From an uncultured Porphyromonadaceae bacterium (GTDB lineage Bacteria > Bacteroidota > Bacteroidia > Bacteroidales > Muribaculaceae), in NCBI GenBank assembly GCA_900550645.1, contig URTA01000006.1:1-64000 (forward strand): 64,000 nucleotides of DNA, given 5' to 3'. Below, one piece after another: positions 52,697 through 60,731 of this stretch. The first letter of the stretch is position 1. Every line of letters starts with the position of its first letter. Made by a program: the position numbers and the translations under genes. The notes beneath the pieces were generated by a model that saw nothing but the letters and a program-made list of their open reading frames with translations, made no database searches and was not told the DNA's origin.

Positions 52697-53431
52697 TTAA
52701 CCTACAGGCTTTTCGATGCCGGCAGCAGTGTCGAGGTTGCCGTCCAGGTGATTCTCGTGATTGTTCAGGTTTGCTTCAGGCACTTGGTCTGAATGGTTCG
52801 TGAACGGCGGCGCGACAAAATAGGCATCGACATAGTCCTTGTAATAATACGAACTGTAATCCCGAAACCAGACCTCGTAAGTTATCCAGTATTGCTGCAA
52901 CGCATCGCTGAAGGATTCAGGCTGGTCCCAGTAGGTGAACTGGAAGCGTTCTGTCAGAGCCGAGAACTTGCTTTTGTTCTCGTTTATAGCATTGTTTATA
53001 AGCTGGAACACTTCCACGCCTTCAGTCTGGTATTCGTCATCACCGTTGTTTAGGCGGTTAAGCACATACTGGATGCGGCACTCTGCCCGGAACTCTCCGA
53101 TGCGTGAAGTCGCGACAAGTCCTCGTACATTGATAAAGTGGATGAACACGGCCGGGAAAGCGATGTTGCCGTACTCCTCGTTGGATGTGCTGCTCTTTAT
53201 CCGACCCAGCTGTCCTGTGTTCCACTTCACGGTCTTGAAATACTTTTCGCCTTCAGGGTCGTTTGAATCTTTGGGAATACCCTTGACAATCGTTTCTATA
53301 GCCCGGTAAATATCCACCATGGGGTTGCCGGGAAACGGTATGCTTTCACTTGACGAGGGAGTGTCGTCAGCATAAACACTTATATCTTCGAGTTTTGCAA
53401 CCGGCTGTCTGTTTTTCTTATGTGTTAGCAT
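52697..53431 (-). CDS. Neck/tail completion protein
   Basis: From ATG 53431 (MLTHKKNRQPVAKLE) about 244 residues; the longer frame would overlap the gpG-like gene. The middle (IYRAIETIVKGIP, ... YGNIAFPAVFIHFINVRG) and the C-terminal Tyr/Asp-rich end fit gp37-like or tail terminator proteins, which lie at this point of the head-tail block. Assignment by position. Confidence 0.55.
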   Translation of the reverse strand: MLTHKKNRQPVAKLEDISVYADDTPSSSESIPFPGNPMVDIYRAIETIVKGIPKDSNDPEGEKYFKTVKWNTGQLGRIKSSTSNEEYGNIAFPAVFIHFINVRGLVATSRIGEFRAECRIQYVLNRLNNGDDEYQTEGVEVFQLINNAINENKSKFSALTERFQFTYWDQPESFSDALQQYWITYEVWFRDYSSYYYKDYVDAYFVAPPFTNHSDQVPEANLNNHENHLDGNLDTAAGIEKPVG

Positions 53432-53927
53432 TGGGGAATCCTCTAAATATTTTCTTTTGGAGAGCCAACAACCTTTCAAACAAAACTGTCGAATCTCCGA
53501 TGAATTGACGCTGGGATATGTTTGCTGCTGCGCCGCTTGCTCCTGAACCGCTGCCGCCTTCGTTATGTATGGCGGCATAACAGAAGCCCGGGTGTCGTGC
53601 TGCTCCAGTAAAGGCGCTGGGGTTGGTGAAAATCTTGACACTTCTGATGCCTGTGCCTTTCTGAAGCTGGTAGGTGATAGAGTTTTGCAGTGTTCCTGTC
53701 TCACGCAGCAACGGATGCTTGGCTTTGTCATTCTTCCGGGCAGGCCACCAGCTGCCGCCTCTTGTATTGAACTTCTTCAGGTCAAACGACTTCTTGAACA
53801 CTTCTACACCGGCCAAACCGGCTGCTGTCTCGAAGTTGTATACGTTAACCTCGAGACGATGCCGCAGCTTCTGCCATTGAGCCGCCATGCGCTTGGGCGT
53901 TATGCGAATCATGCCTCCGTTAGCCAT
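53418..53927 (-). CDS. Mu gpG-like virion morphogenesis protein
   Basis: The 169-residue protein matches the phage virion morphogenesis family: IRITPKRMAAQWQKLRHRLE, HPLLRETGTLQNSITY and a C-terminal ISQRQFIGDS motif typical of Mu gpG. These proteins finish tail or head-tail assembly. It overlaps the upstream minor head gene by eight bases. Confidence 0.8.
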   Translation of the reverse strand: MANGGMIRITPKRMAAQWQKLRHRLEVNVYNFETAAGLAGVEVFKKSFDLKKFNTRGGSWWPARKNDKAKHPLLRETGTLQNSITYQLQKGTGIRSVKIFTNPSAFTGAARHPGFCYAAIHNEGGSGSGASGAAANISQRQFIGDSTVLFERLLALQKKIFRGFPNANT

Positions 53928-54816
53928 TGAAGTATTTGTCTTTGATTTTCAGTGATATGGCTTTTAATCGGTCGATGTGCGCCTTGTCAATCTGGAAATA
54001 TGGGTGTTCATCAGAGAATATGCGGCCTCCCAGTGCTACGCTTTCCTTAAATGTACGGTCGAACCATTCTGGCATTGTCGGTTCTTTCACGGCAGACACT
54101 TTGCTGGCAGATGCTGCATCGGTATCCTCTACAAGATAACAGCGGCAAGCGTGTTCTATGGGAGGAATCAGCCATGCTGGGAATGAAGACTTGGGTGCAG
54201 TGTAGCCTTCGTACTGCAAGTGCCATGGACGTACTCGCTCGTCTCCCATGGTCATATACATCAGCACTGTGGAAGCCGAATGTTTGGACAATGCAGCGGC
54301 GACTATCATTGCATATTCGATGTCGAGGTTTTCTACTCTTGCATAGCGTTTGTTGTACTTGGCGCAGATTGCCAGCAACGCTTCAAGGTATTCTTCTTCG
54401 TCCTCATACTCGCCGAAGTCACCATCGCCATCTTCCTCGTCGCCTTCATCATCAAAATCCTCCAAGTCTGGCAGTTCACTTACCATCTGGTATTCTTCGG
54501 CCGCAGCAAAGTCAACAATATTGTCAATCGCTGCTACCAGTATGTCGCGGCGGTTGCGGTCGGCTTCAGACAAATCATTTTTAGACCGAACCAATTCCAA
54601 GGCTTCTTCCCAGTCCATGTCAAAACCCTTAATTGCATGGCGTATGCCGAACTCTGCCCTAAGGGCGACAAGTTCCTCGAAAGCCTCATCTGGTTCCAGC
54701 CCATTATGAACTCTCTTGATGAACTCCTCGAATACAGCAACTATGGCAAGATACTCTTCCTGCTCCTTCTCTTTGTCAATTTTGGGCAACGTTCTTGCTT
54801 GGATTTCGGAGAGCAA
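53920..54816 (-). CDS. Mu F-like minor head protein
   Basis: The 298-residue protein has the Mu F / SPP1 gp7 signature near its C-terminus: MGDERVRPWHLQYEGYTAPK, then PIEHACRCYL. A very acidic low-complexity stretch (about 115-145) precedes it. Located after the portal gene, as in Mu-like head modules. It likely acts with the portal in head assembly or DNA ejection. Confidence 0.8.
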   Translation of the reverse strand: MLSEIQARTLPKIDKEKEQEEYLAIVAVFEEFIKRVHNGLEPDEAFEELVALRAEFGIRHAIKGFDMDWEEALELVRSKNDLSEADRNRRDILVAAIDNIVDFAAAEEYQMVSELPDLEDFDDEGDEEDGDGDFGEYEDEEEYLEALLAICAKYNKRYARVENLDIEYAMIVAAALSKHSASTVLMYMTMGDERVRPWHLQYEGYTAPKSSFPAWLIPPIEHACRCYLVEDTDAASASKVSAVKEPTMPEWFDRTFKESVALGGRIFSDEHPYFQIDKAHIDRLKAISLKIKDKYFNG

Positions 54817-54824
54817 GGCGTTGC

Positions 54825-56144
54825 CTACCTTCTCTCCGCCAGAAAATTTGCAGTTTCTCCGCGATGCTTTCCGTAGCGGTGGAAGTATTCCTCATCAGAC
54901 ATTCGGCGGCGACCGTAGAAATCTCCGTCTTCTCCGCCTGTCCCTGCAAAACCGCCGAGAGCTTCGAGCTGCTCTCCGACGATTACGCCGAACTCCTTCT
55001 CAATCTCGTCCGGCTCGATGCGGTAGTGCGTCAACAGCATATTGTACAGGGCAATCTGGTCCTTGTTCGACATCTCCAGTCTCCGAGAGTACTTGAACTT
55101 GCGGCCTGGCTTGAGAAAGCCAATAAGGACAAGGCGAGGTATAACCTCTTCATTCATGACATTCTCTATGTATTCTCGGTAGACCTCGACACGGTCACGG
55201 AAGATGTCCTGGTGGGCGTTTGTTGCTCCTACATACGACTGCATGGCCCCAGCCATCGATTCCGAACCGAGTATAAGGTTTGAAACCTCCTGATTCACCA
55301 TTTCGATAAGCCCGGTGAAAATCTTTTCCGAGTTCGACATGGTGAAGGTCTTTATATCCAGCTCATCCTCCTTGCCTGTGACGACAATCTTGTTCTGCGC
55401 GGCACTGGCAATCTCATGGACGAACCGCTGCCTGTCCTGATTGTCTTCGGATTCCATCTTTCCATGGATAATCGGCTGGCCGTATGTGTGCGAGAAATTG
55501 ATATAATTAGCTACCGTGAACTTCTTGGCCAGTATCGATGGGGTAGTGGCAGAGAAAAAGCCGAGTGTCCCTGTGTTTATAAGGATATAGTAGTTCTCGT
55601 ACTGCGGGTCATCGAAAGACCAGTTAGGTAGCCAAATACCTTGTCGGCGCACAATGCGGCGCTGGTCTGGAAGTATGTTGCGGCGTTCTATCAAGTTCAC
55701 CTGCTTAAGCCGTCCTGTTCTGGAGTCTACTTCAGGCAATATCTCTATGCCAGTGAAGCCGTACAGCTTGGCTTCAGCTATGCCTTTGATTATCTTGATG
55801 AACTGCGTGCCTTGTATCTTGTCTGTTTCCTCGACATCCTTCACGAACTTCCCCTTCTCGTTCTCTGTAGCGAGCATATACCGTTCTCCCAAAATCTGGG
55901 ATTCCAACGTTTCGAGTACAGAAGCAAGGTGCGCGTCCTGTTGCACGCACGCATCATAGAGGTCTATCAAGCGGCTACGGTCATCTAGAACAGTTCCGTC
56001 AAGCACCTGATGCTGTATGGACTTGAACCTGTTCCACCGCTCGATTTCCCTGACGTATTCCTGAATGGTCTTCTTGCTGGTGCGGTAGAAACACTCCAGC
56101 AAGTCGATATTGAATTTCTCCTGTTCAGTCGGACCTGTCGTCAT
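54825..56144 (-). CDS. Portal protein (DUF935, Mu gp29-like)
   Basis: The 439-residue protein matches DUF935 portals: helical N-terminus, YDACVQQDAHLASVLETLES, KLYGFTGIEILPEVDSRTGR, QGIWLPNWSFDDPQYENYYI and ETFSMSNSEK-type wing segments, with a helical crown. It forms the DNA entry ring and is followed by Mu F-like and gpG-like genes, as in Mu-type head modules. A candidate late promoter lies 20 bases upstream. Confidence 0.88.
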   Translation of the reverse strand: MTTGPTEQEKFNIDLLECFYRTSKKTIQEYVREIERWNRFKSIQHQVLDGTVLDDRSRLIDLYDACVQQDAHLASVLETLESQILGERYMLATENEKGKFVKDVEETDKIQGTQFIKIIKGIAEAKLYGFTGIEILPEVDSRTGRLKQVNLIERRNILPDQRRIVRRQGIWLPNWSFDDPQYENYYILINTGTLGFFSATTPSILAKKFTVANYINFSHTYGQPIIHGKMESEDNQDRQRFVHEIASAAQNKIVVTGKEDELDIKTFTMSNSEKIFTGLIEMVNQEVSNLILGSESMAGAMQSYVGATNAHQDIFRDRVEVYREYIENVMNEEVIPRLVLIGFLKPGRKFKYSRRLEMSNKDQIALYNMLLTHYRIEPDEIEKEFGVIVGEQLEALGGFAGTGGEDGDFYGRRRMSDEEYFHRYGKHRGETANFLAERR

Positions 56145-56164
56145 TTCGTCTGTAGTTTTTACAG

Positions 56165-56172
56165 AAGAATAG
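56165..56172 (-). promoter_or_regulatory. Candidate late promoter element before portal
   Basis: On the minus strand CTATTCTT followed by CTGTAAAAAC, 20 bases before the portal start. It begins the head gene block. Confidence 0.55.
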
Positions 56173-56213
56173 ATGACGGCTGAAAGGAGTGTTTGTGGCT
56201 GCTAGAATAAAGG

Positions 56214-56705
56214 TTAGATTTTGATACCCAATGTTCTGAAGGCATCATTAAGGCTGCAATACTTTACGCCGACCGCTTTGCAAGCATCGGGAATCTTGAC
56301 CCTGCGCTTGCAGTTCGGGTCGGGTGTCTCGTATGTAATCACAGTAAAGTTTTGCGAGAGAGCTTCTGCCACGAGCCAAGAATCTGCGACATTGACAAAT
56401 TCATTCTTGGCTGATGGCGTATATGATGTATTGGTTTGAGACCACTGTGAAACAGTTGACAGCGCAATTAATGTCTTGTCGTCTTCTGAAATAAAGAACC
56501 CTTTATCCAGATTCTTGACGACCCATTCAGCCAAATCATCGTTGCCTTTGAGTATTTCCTCTTCAACCCTTTTGATTGAGTGAAAAAAACCATTGTTTGC
56601 CAGTCTTGATAACGCACTCCAAAAAGAAGGGTATATGTCGAATGGCAGTCGAATCTTGGCTGTGATGAATATGTTTGTGTCGAGAAGATAGCGATGGGGA
56701 CTCAT
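56214..56705 (-). CDS. DUF4411 PIN-like protein (probable toxin)
   Basis: The 163-residue protein opens with YLLDTNIFI (Asp9), a PIN-domain start, with further acidic residues in SEDDKTLIAL and VADSWLVAEA. DUF4411 proteins are PIN-like RNases usually next to HTH-ImmA/IrrE proteins, exactly as here (seven bases apart). The pair is probably a toxin with its regulator or antitoxin-degrading partner, carried between the head operon and the early region. Confidence 0.82.
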   Translation of the reverse strand: MSPHRYLLDTNIFITAKIRLPFDIYPSFWSALSRLANNGFFHSIKRVEEEILKGNDDLAEWVVKNLDKGFFISEDDKTLIALSTVSQWSQTNTSYTPSAKNEFVNVADSWLVAEALSQNFTVITYETPDPNCKRRVKIPDACKAVGVKYCSLNDAFRTLGIKI

Positions 56706-56712
56706 GCAACAA

Positions 56713-57828
56713 TCAAATTTTGTCAGTCATGAATTTTTCAAATGTACGGCCATACAATCCTGTCAGTCTGTATGCTTCAGTATAAGACAACTGTTCAGAG
56801 CGAACAGCACTGTAGACGTATGCAGCAAACAGTTTGCCCACACGTTTTGCTGATGTACGGTAAAAGTCGCCTCCGGAACTTTGTTTTTTATTGTCTGTGA
56901 GCGAGGCTTTGTATTTCAAAAAGAAAGTGCGGTATCCCGTGTCTGTGATTAATCCAAGGTCGTGGGCACGCCGCGCTATAACAAGCCGGCTAACATTGAA
57001 CAATTTTGCACAGCTATCTATGCTCGTCCAGTTCTCGTTCAATAGAATTGCTGGCACAATAAATTCCGCAGCAACTTTGTCACAGTATGTTTCTACTCTG
57101 TCTTGATAATCTCCGTCGATACCGGCGTATCCAGCACTGATACCAACTAAAACATGAGTGAGTTCATGTGCCAACGTAAACATCTGCGCGGTCTTGCTGT
57201 CTCTGTTGTTGACAAAAATCATCGGAGCGTTTGTATCGCTGGCCAATGCAAAGCCTCGGCACTCGTCCACACTTAACGGCCTGTGAGAATTGTTTCCAAC
57301 CACTCCATTAGAAAATACACATATACCTGCGGACTCAATCTTCTCAACAAAGTAGTTAACTGCTTTATCTGGAGAACGGAACTGCAACATCCAGTCTATC
57401 TCCATTCCGAGATAATTGCGGATGATTACAGCCATATCCTGTACAGAAACGCTGATGTCATACTTGCCAACGAAAGGACATTCATCTAATTCGTTTTCGG
57501 CAAGGTAATCGGACAACCACTCTTGCTTACCCTGAACATCCAAAATGGTCTGGTACACATTCAGGTCAAACTTTCCCTTTCCAGCTTTCCCTCTGAACAT
57601 GGGGATGGGAGAAACTTCTTTAGGTGGTTCTGGTAGCAAAAGATATGCTATTGGTGCATGAACAGATTTGGCGAATTGCTCAAGCTGTTTTATAGTAGGC
57701 TGTTTCTCACCGGAGACGTATGCGGCAAATTTTGGATGAGCCTCTAAGAACTCTCCAACAGTATGACCGGCACGCTCGATTGCCCACTCATACATCTTTG
57801 CCAATACTTCTATCCGATTTTGTCCCAT
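56713..57828 (-). CDS. HTH-ImmA/IrrE zinc peptidase protein
   Basis: The 371-residue protein has an XRE-type helix-turn-helix (about 1-65) and an ImmA/IrrE metallopeptidase domain with HELTH (221-225) and a downstream Glu246 in VETYCDKVAAEF. ImmA-type proteins cleave phage repressors or antitoxins. Paired with the DUF4411 PIN-like gene it is a known toxin-antitoxin type arrangement. Codon use is AT-rich like its neighbours in this cassette. Confidence 0.9.
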   Translation of the reverse strand: MGQNRIEVLAKMYEWAIERAGHTVGEFLEAHPKFAAYVSGEKQPTIKQLEQFAKSVHAPIAYLLLPEPPKEVSPIPMFRGKAGKGKFDLNVYQTILDVQGKQEWLSDYLAENELDECPFVGKYDISVSVQDMAVIIRNYLGMEIDWMLQFRSPDKAVNYFVEKIESAGICVFSNGVVGNNSHRPLSVDECRGFALASDTNAPMIFVNNRDSKTAQMFTLAHELTHVLVGISAGYAGIDGDYQDRVETYCDKVAAEFIVPAILLNENWTSIDSCAKLFNVSRLVIARRAHDLGLITDTGYRTFFLKYKASLTDNKKQSSGGDFYRTSAKRVGKLFAAYVYSAVRSEQLSYTEAYRLTGLYGRTFEKFMTDKI

Positions 57829-57854
57829 TGTGCTATAAAAGTAGCGAAGCAGCG

Positions 57855-58349
57855 CTACTTACTTTTGTTTTTGTTTGCCGTATTTTGCTGTCGTACAAAA
57901 ATCGCTGCGACTGCCGCAATCGTTCCTCCACAGATTGTCCCAGCCAACACGTCGTGCCCCAAATAACCAAGCCATGCGGCAACTCCAATAAACACCATCG
58001 CAACACTTAGCCCCATCCATTGTCCTCGTAGTATTTGGGACGTGGTGCTTTTGATAAGGCGTTTCTCACATTCCATACGATGTTCCTGTTGTTTTTCAGC
58101 CATGCTGACAATCCGCTCTGCGAAACCTTCTTTTACATCTTCATAGCCACGCAACAAATCAGGATGTGGTATTGGTCCACTGAAGGTTTTACGCTCAATG
58201 GAAATCAAAGACAAGACTTCGGCTCGCGTTTCCTTATCGAGCTTTTGCAATATCTCGTTTTTATCGAGTTTTTGCAATGCGTCTACAGCTTCAGGGGTAA
58301 CTTCGGCAAGAGACTTTTCATTGTGATCGGTCTTCTTATGTTGCTTCAT
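57855..58349 (-). CDS. DUF2335 membrane protein
   Basis: The 164-residue protein has the DUF2335 signature FSGPIPHPDLLRGYEDVKEG followed by ERIVSMAEKQQEHR, then two C-terminal membrane segments (about 110-130 and 134-153). The family is widespread in accessory regions and prophages but has no known function. It lies between the toxin pair and a small protein under one promoter, so it may belong to that cassette. Confidence 0.85.
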   Translation of the reverse strand: MKQHKKTDHNEKSLAEVTPEAVDALQKLDKNEILQKLDKETRAEVLSLISIERKTFSGPIPHPDLLRGYEDVKEGFAERIVSMAEKQQEHRMECEKRLIKSTTSQILRGQWMGLSVAMVFIGVAAWLGYLGHDVLAGTICGGTIAAVAAIFVRQQNTANKNKSK

Positions 58350-58354
58350 GAGTT

Positions 58355-58558
58355 CTATCTTTTCAGTTTTTGAGAAGCATCATAAATGTATTGACCAACA
58401 CTCTCCCAATCAGAAGCCAAGGCATCTGCATCATCTTCAGGTGTTGCGAGGTGAAAGTCTGACCTCATCCCGAAAATAGACATTGAGCTGCAAAGCCCAT
58501 TGACGAAGGCTTCGTTTAGCTGCTGTCTGATTGCTCTCCTGTTGATTACTCTTTTCAT
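58355..58558 (-). CDS. Small hypothetical protein
   Basis: A 67-residue protein, first gene after the minus-strand promoter, five bases before the DUF2335 gene. Basic N-terminus (MKRVINRRAIRQQLNEAFVN) and acidic middle. No family recognised. Confidence 0.6.
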   Translation of the reverse strand: MKRVINRRAIRQQLNEAFVNGLCSSMSIFGMRSDFHLATPEDDADALASDWESVGQYIYDASQKLKR

Positions 58559-58630
58559 ATTCAGTTCAATTCATTTCATGGGATTATATTGTAACACCAA
58601 TCGCTTTGGAGATGTTTTGTGTTGGCACTG

Positions 58631-58662
58631 CAAAGGTAATATTTTCTACTTAAAGACACAAC
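58631..58662 (-). promoter_or_regulatory. Bacteroides-type promoter for the toxin cassette
   Basis: On the minus strand GTTG (58662-58659), a 20-base spacer and TACCTTTG (58638-58631), 73 bases before the first gene. It is divergent to the plus-strand early promoter 190 bases away. The gene-free stretch 58559-58893 holds these two promoters; I see no other feature in it. Confidence 0.75.
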
Positions 58663-58824
58663 CATGCAACCAAATAATTTTCCAAAGCTACAAAAGCCGT
58701 TCAGAGAAGTAATAAAACAAATTGTCAGAGTAATATGATAGAACTATTGTTATCGGGTAAAATTTTTATTTCGCTGATTTACAGACTGTAGGCGTAAACT
58801 TTGAAGATATATCCACGATTTTTA

Positions 58825-58856
58825 TTTGTGAGTACGAATTTATTGACTTACCTTTG
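58825..58856 (+). promoter_or_regulatory. Bacteroides-type promoter for the plus-strand early operon
   Basis: TTTG (58825-58828), a 20-base spacer and TACCTTTG (58849-58856): an exact consensus match. Transcription would begin near 58863, so the first usable start is ATG 58894. Confidence 0.85.
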
Positions 58857-58893
58857 TGCCGACAAATCAAGTTTCATTCAAAACCATACCAAT

Positions 58894-59436
58894 ATGGACA
58901 AAGGATTCAACTACTACAGAATCAAGACCACTTGGAAGGGCGAGGCAACTGACGGCTCACTCTCCAAGCGAAAGACAGAAGAGCTGGTGTACGCAAGCAG
59001 CTACACCGAGGCCGAGAAGGTTGCCCACGCTCTCATTGCCGGGCAGCAGAGAGACCGGTTCTCTGACAATTTCGACATCGAGATAGTCAAGACCAAAATC
59101 ACCACATTGCTCTATAGCAATATCCTTGCCAAAGATGAAGGGCTTGTGGCGGGGCTTGTATGCACCTACTTCACCGAAAGCGAGGAAACAGGCGTTGGAC
59201 TCTATGGCGTGAAGGTGATGTTTACCGCCCTCAACGAGAAGAACGGCGAGGAGAAACATACCCACGAGGTAATCTACACTCCAGCTACTTCAAACGCTGA
59301 CGCAAGCGAGCGCATCAAGAAGCATCTCGGAGATTCGATTGACTTCGTAGTCCGTGACGCGAAGTTCGACAAGGCAGAGTCAATTCTCTGGCCTGAAGAT
59401 GTCTACAAACAAAAAGCAAGTTCAGACGCAGCCTGA
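58894..59436 (+). CDS. DUF4494-like protein
   Basis: About 180 residues from MDKGFNYYRIKTTWKG. The pattern YRIKTTWKG...KRKTEELVYASSYTEAEKVA...FDIEIVKTKITTLLYSN resembles DUF4494 proteins found on Bacteroides mobile elements. The ATG at 58801 is rejected because the promoter lies inside that frame. It overlaps the next gene in TGATG form. Function unknown. Confidence 0.68.
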   Translation: MDKGFNYYRIKTTWKGEATDGSLSKRKTEELVYASSYTEAEKVAHALIAGQQRDRFSDNFDIEIVKTKITTLLYSNILAKDEGLVAGLVCTYFTESEETGVGLYGVKVMFTALNEKNGEEKHTHEVIYTPATSNADASERIKKHLGDSIDFVVRDAKFDKAESILWPEDVYKQKASSDAA

Positions 59437-59882
59437 TGTCTGTAAAAGTATCTGGGAGTCCAATAAACATCCAATGTACCGAGCATGACTTCCCAGAGTT
59501 CCCCGAGCTGCTCTTCGGGAAAACTGATAAAGGCGTCACATATATAGACGCTTCTGCATATCTTCAAAATACAGGACTTTCAATCAACACCTTCTTTGCC
59601 GACTACAAAGGTGCTGTAGAGGCCATAATCAAGTCGCACGGTCTCGACGAGGACAAGGTTTGCGTTCTCGATGCTGAAGGTCACATTTTAATTGACAGTA
59701 GCTTAGTCTACCTATTCATCTCTTTCGTTAACCCTGATTTCCTGGCGTATATGTTTGACCGCATCGACGAGATGTTCTCTGTCGGCTTCACGGTTTCAGA
59801 CACATACCTGCTGCAACAGGCTCGTCGCCGTCTGCCAGAGGAAATCCTGATTTCGTCAAGAGATGGCAAGTATGAGAGATAA
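59436..59882 (+). CDS. Hypothetical protein
   Basis: A 148-residue protein of unknown family in the early operon, overlapping its neighbours on both sides. Segments such as DFPEFPELLFGKTDKGVTYI and FVNPDFLAYMFDRIDEMFSV suggest a small mixed fold. No motif I can name. Confidence 0.6.
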   Translation: MSVKVSGSPINIQCTEHDFPEFPELLFGKTDKGVTYIDASAYLQNTGLSINTFFADYKGAVEAIIKSHGLDEDKVCVLDAEGHILIDSSLVYLFISFVNPDFLAYMFDRIDEMFSVGFTVSDTYLLQQARRRLPEEILISSRDGKYER

Positions 59883-60231
59883 AGGGCGTATTGTGCTTGT
59901 ATTCAACAATATGCAACGCTTTATAGGCCTGTATCATTCAATGTTCGCGGCAGCCAAAGCTCTTGGTACTGCGCCGGCTTCAATACGAGCCGCTTGTACT
60001 GGAGAGTCTATCTCCTGCAAGGGTCTGTACTTCCGCGTGCTTGAGGACGACATCCAAATCGGCCGTGAAGACCTGGGTGTACTAACCCTGTCGGAATACG
60101 ATGCCTTGTGCGAAGTAGACCGCAGAATCTACCCCGACAGGAGAATGTCCCGGCAAGGAATGAAGTACAAGTCAAAACCCAAACCAAAAGCAAAACCAAG
60201 AACAAGAACCAATCAAACAACCCGTGTATGA
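59863..60231 (+). CDS. NUMOD1-like DNA-binding protein
   Basis: A 122-residue protein. FIGLYHSMFAAAKALGTAPA and then SIRAACTGESISCKGLYFRV follow the NUMOD1 pattern (G-x-y-S-x-x-e-A-A-x-x-l-g, then I-x-x-a-c-x-G-x-x-k-s-x-G-y-x-w). NUMOD1 is a DNA-binding module of homing nucleases; here there is no nuclease domain. The C-terminus is a Lys/Pro/Arg tail. ATG 59872 is an alternative start. The stop overlaps the dUTPase ATG (ATGA). Confidence 0.6.
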   Translation: MASMRDKGRIVLVFNNMQRFIGLYHSMFAAAKALGTAPASIRAACTGESISCKGLYFRVLEDDIQIGREDLGVLTLSEYDALCEVDRRIYPDRRMSRQGMKYKSKPKPKAKPRTRTNQTTRV

Positions 60232-60662
60232 AAGTCCAAATAGTAAACAACTCCAAGCATCCGCTCCCGCAATATGCAACCGAGCAGTCTGCCGGCATGG
60301 ATCTCCGTGCCAACATCGATGAACCTGTAACCCTTCAGCCCATGCAACGTGCGCTGATACCGACAGGCCTTCACATCCAGTTGCCCAAAGGGTACGAGGC
60401 GCTGGTTCACCCCCGAAGCGGCCTTGCCCTCAAGAACGGTGTGACCTGTGCAAACTGCGTGGGTGTCGTGGATGCCGACTACCGAGGCGACGTGGGTGTA
60501 ATCCTCATAAACCTCGGGCAAGAACCGTTCACTGTAAATGACGGAGACCGAATCGCCCAGATGGTGATAAACAAGTATGAGACAGTGGAATGGGAACCTG
60601 TCGCCGAACTCAACTCAACCGAGCGAGGAGATGGCGGCTTCGGACACTCTGGAATCAAGTAA
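60228..60662 (+). CDS. dut: dUTP diphosphatase
   Basis: A 144-residue trimeric-type dUTPase with all five motifs: AGMDLRA, HPRSGLALKNG, GVVDADYRGDVGVIL, GDRIAQMV and RGDGGFGHSG. It turns dUTP to dUMP, keeping uracil out of phage DNA and supplying dUMP to thymidylate synthesis. ATG 60228 is set by the ATGA overlap with the upstream gene; a longer frame would run through it. Confidence 0.95.
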   Translation: MKVQIVNNSKHPLPQYATEQSAGMDLRANIDEPVTLQPMQRALIPTGLHIQLPKGYEALVHPRSGLALKNGVTCANCVGVVDADYRGDVGVILINLGQEPFTVNDGDRIAQMVINKYETVEWEPVAELNSTERGDGGFGHSGIK

Positions 60663-60678
60663 TCGAAATCAAACGAAG

Positions 60679-60715
60679 AATCCTGTCATGGATTTGAGGT
60701 CTGTGGCAGGATTCG
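60679..60715 (+). other. Short inverted repeat between dut and ligase
   Basis: GAATCCTG (60679-60686) pairs with CAGGATTC (60708-60715) around a 21-base loop in the ligase leader. Possibly a weak attenuator or RNA processing site. Confidence 0.3.
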
Positions 60716-60731
60716 CTTCAAACAAAAGATT

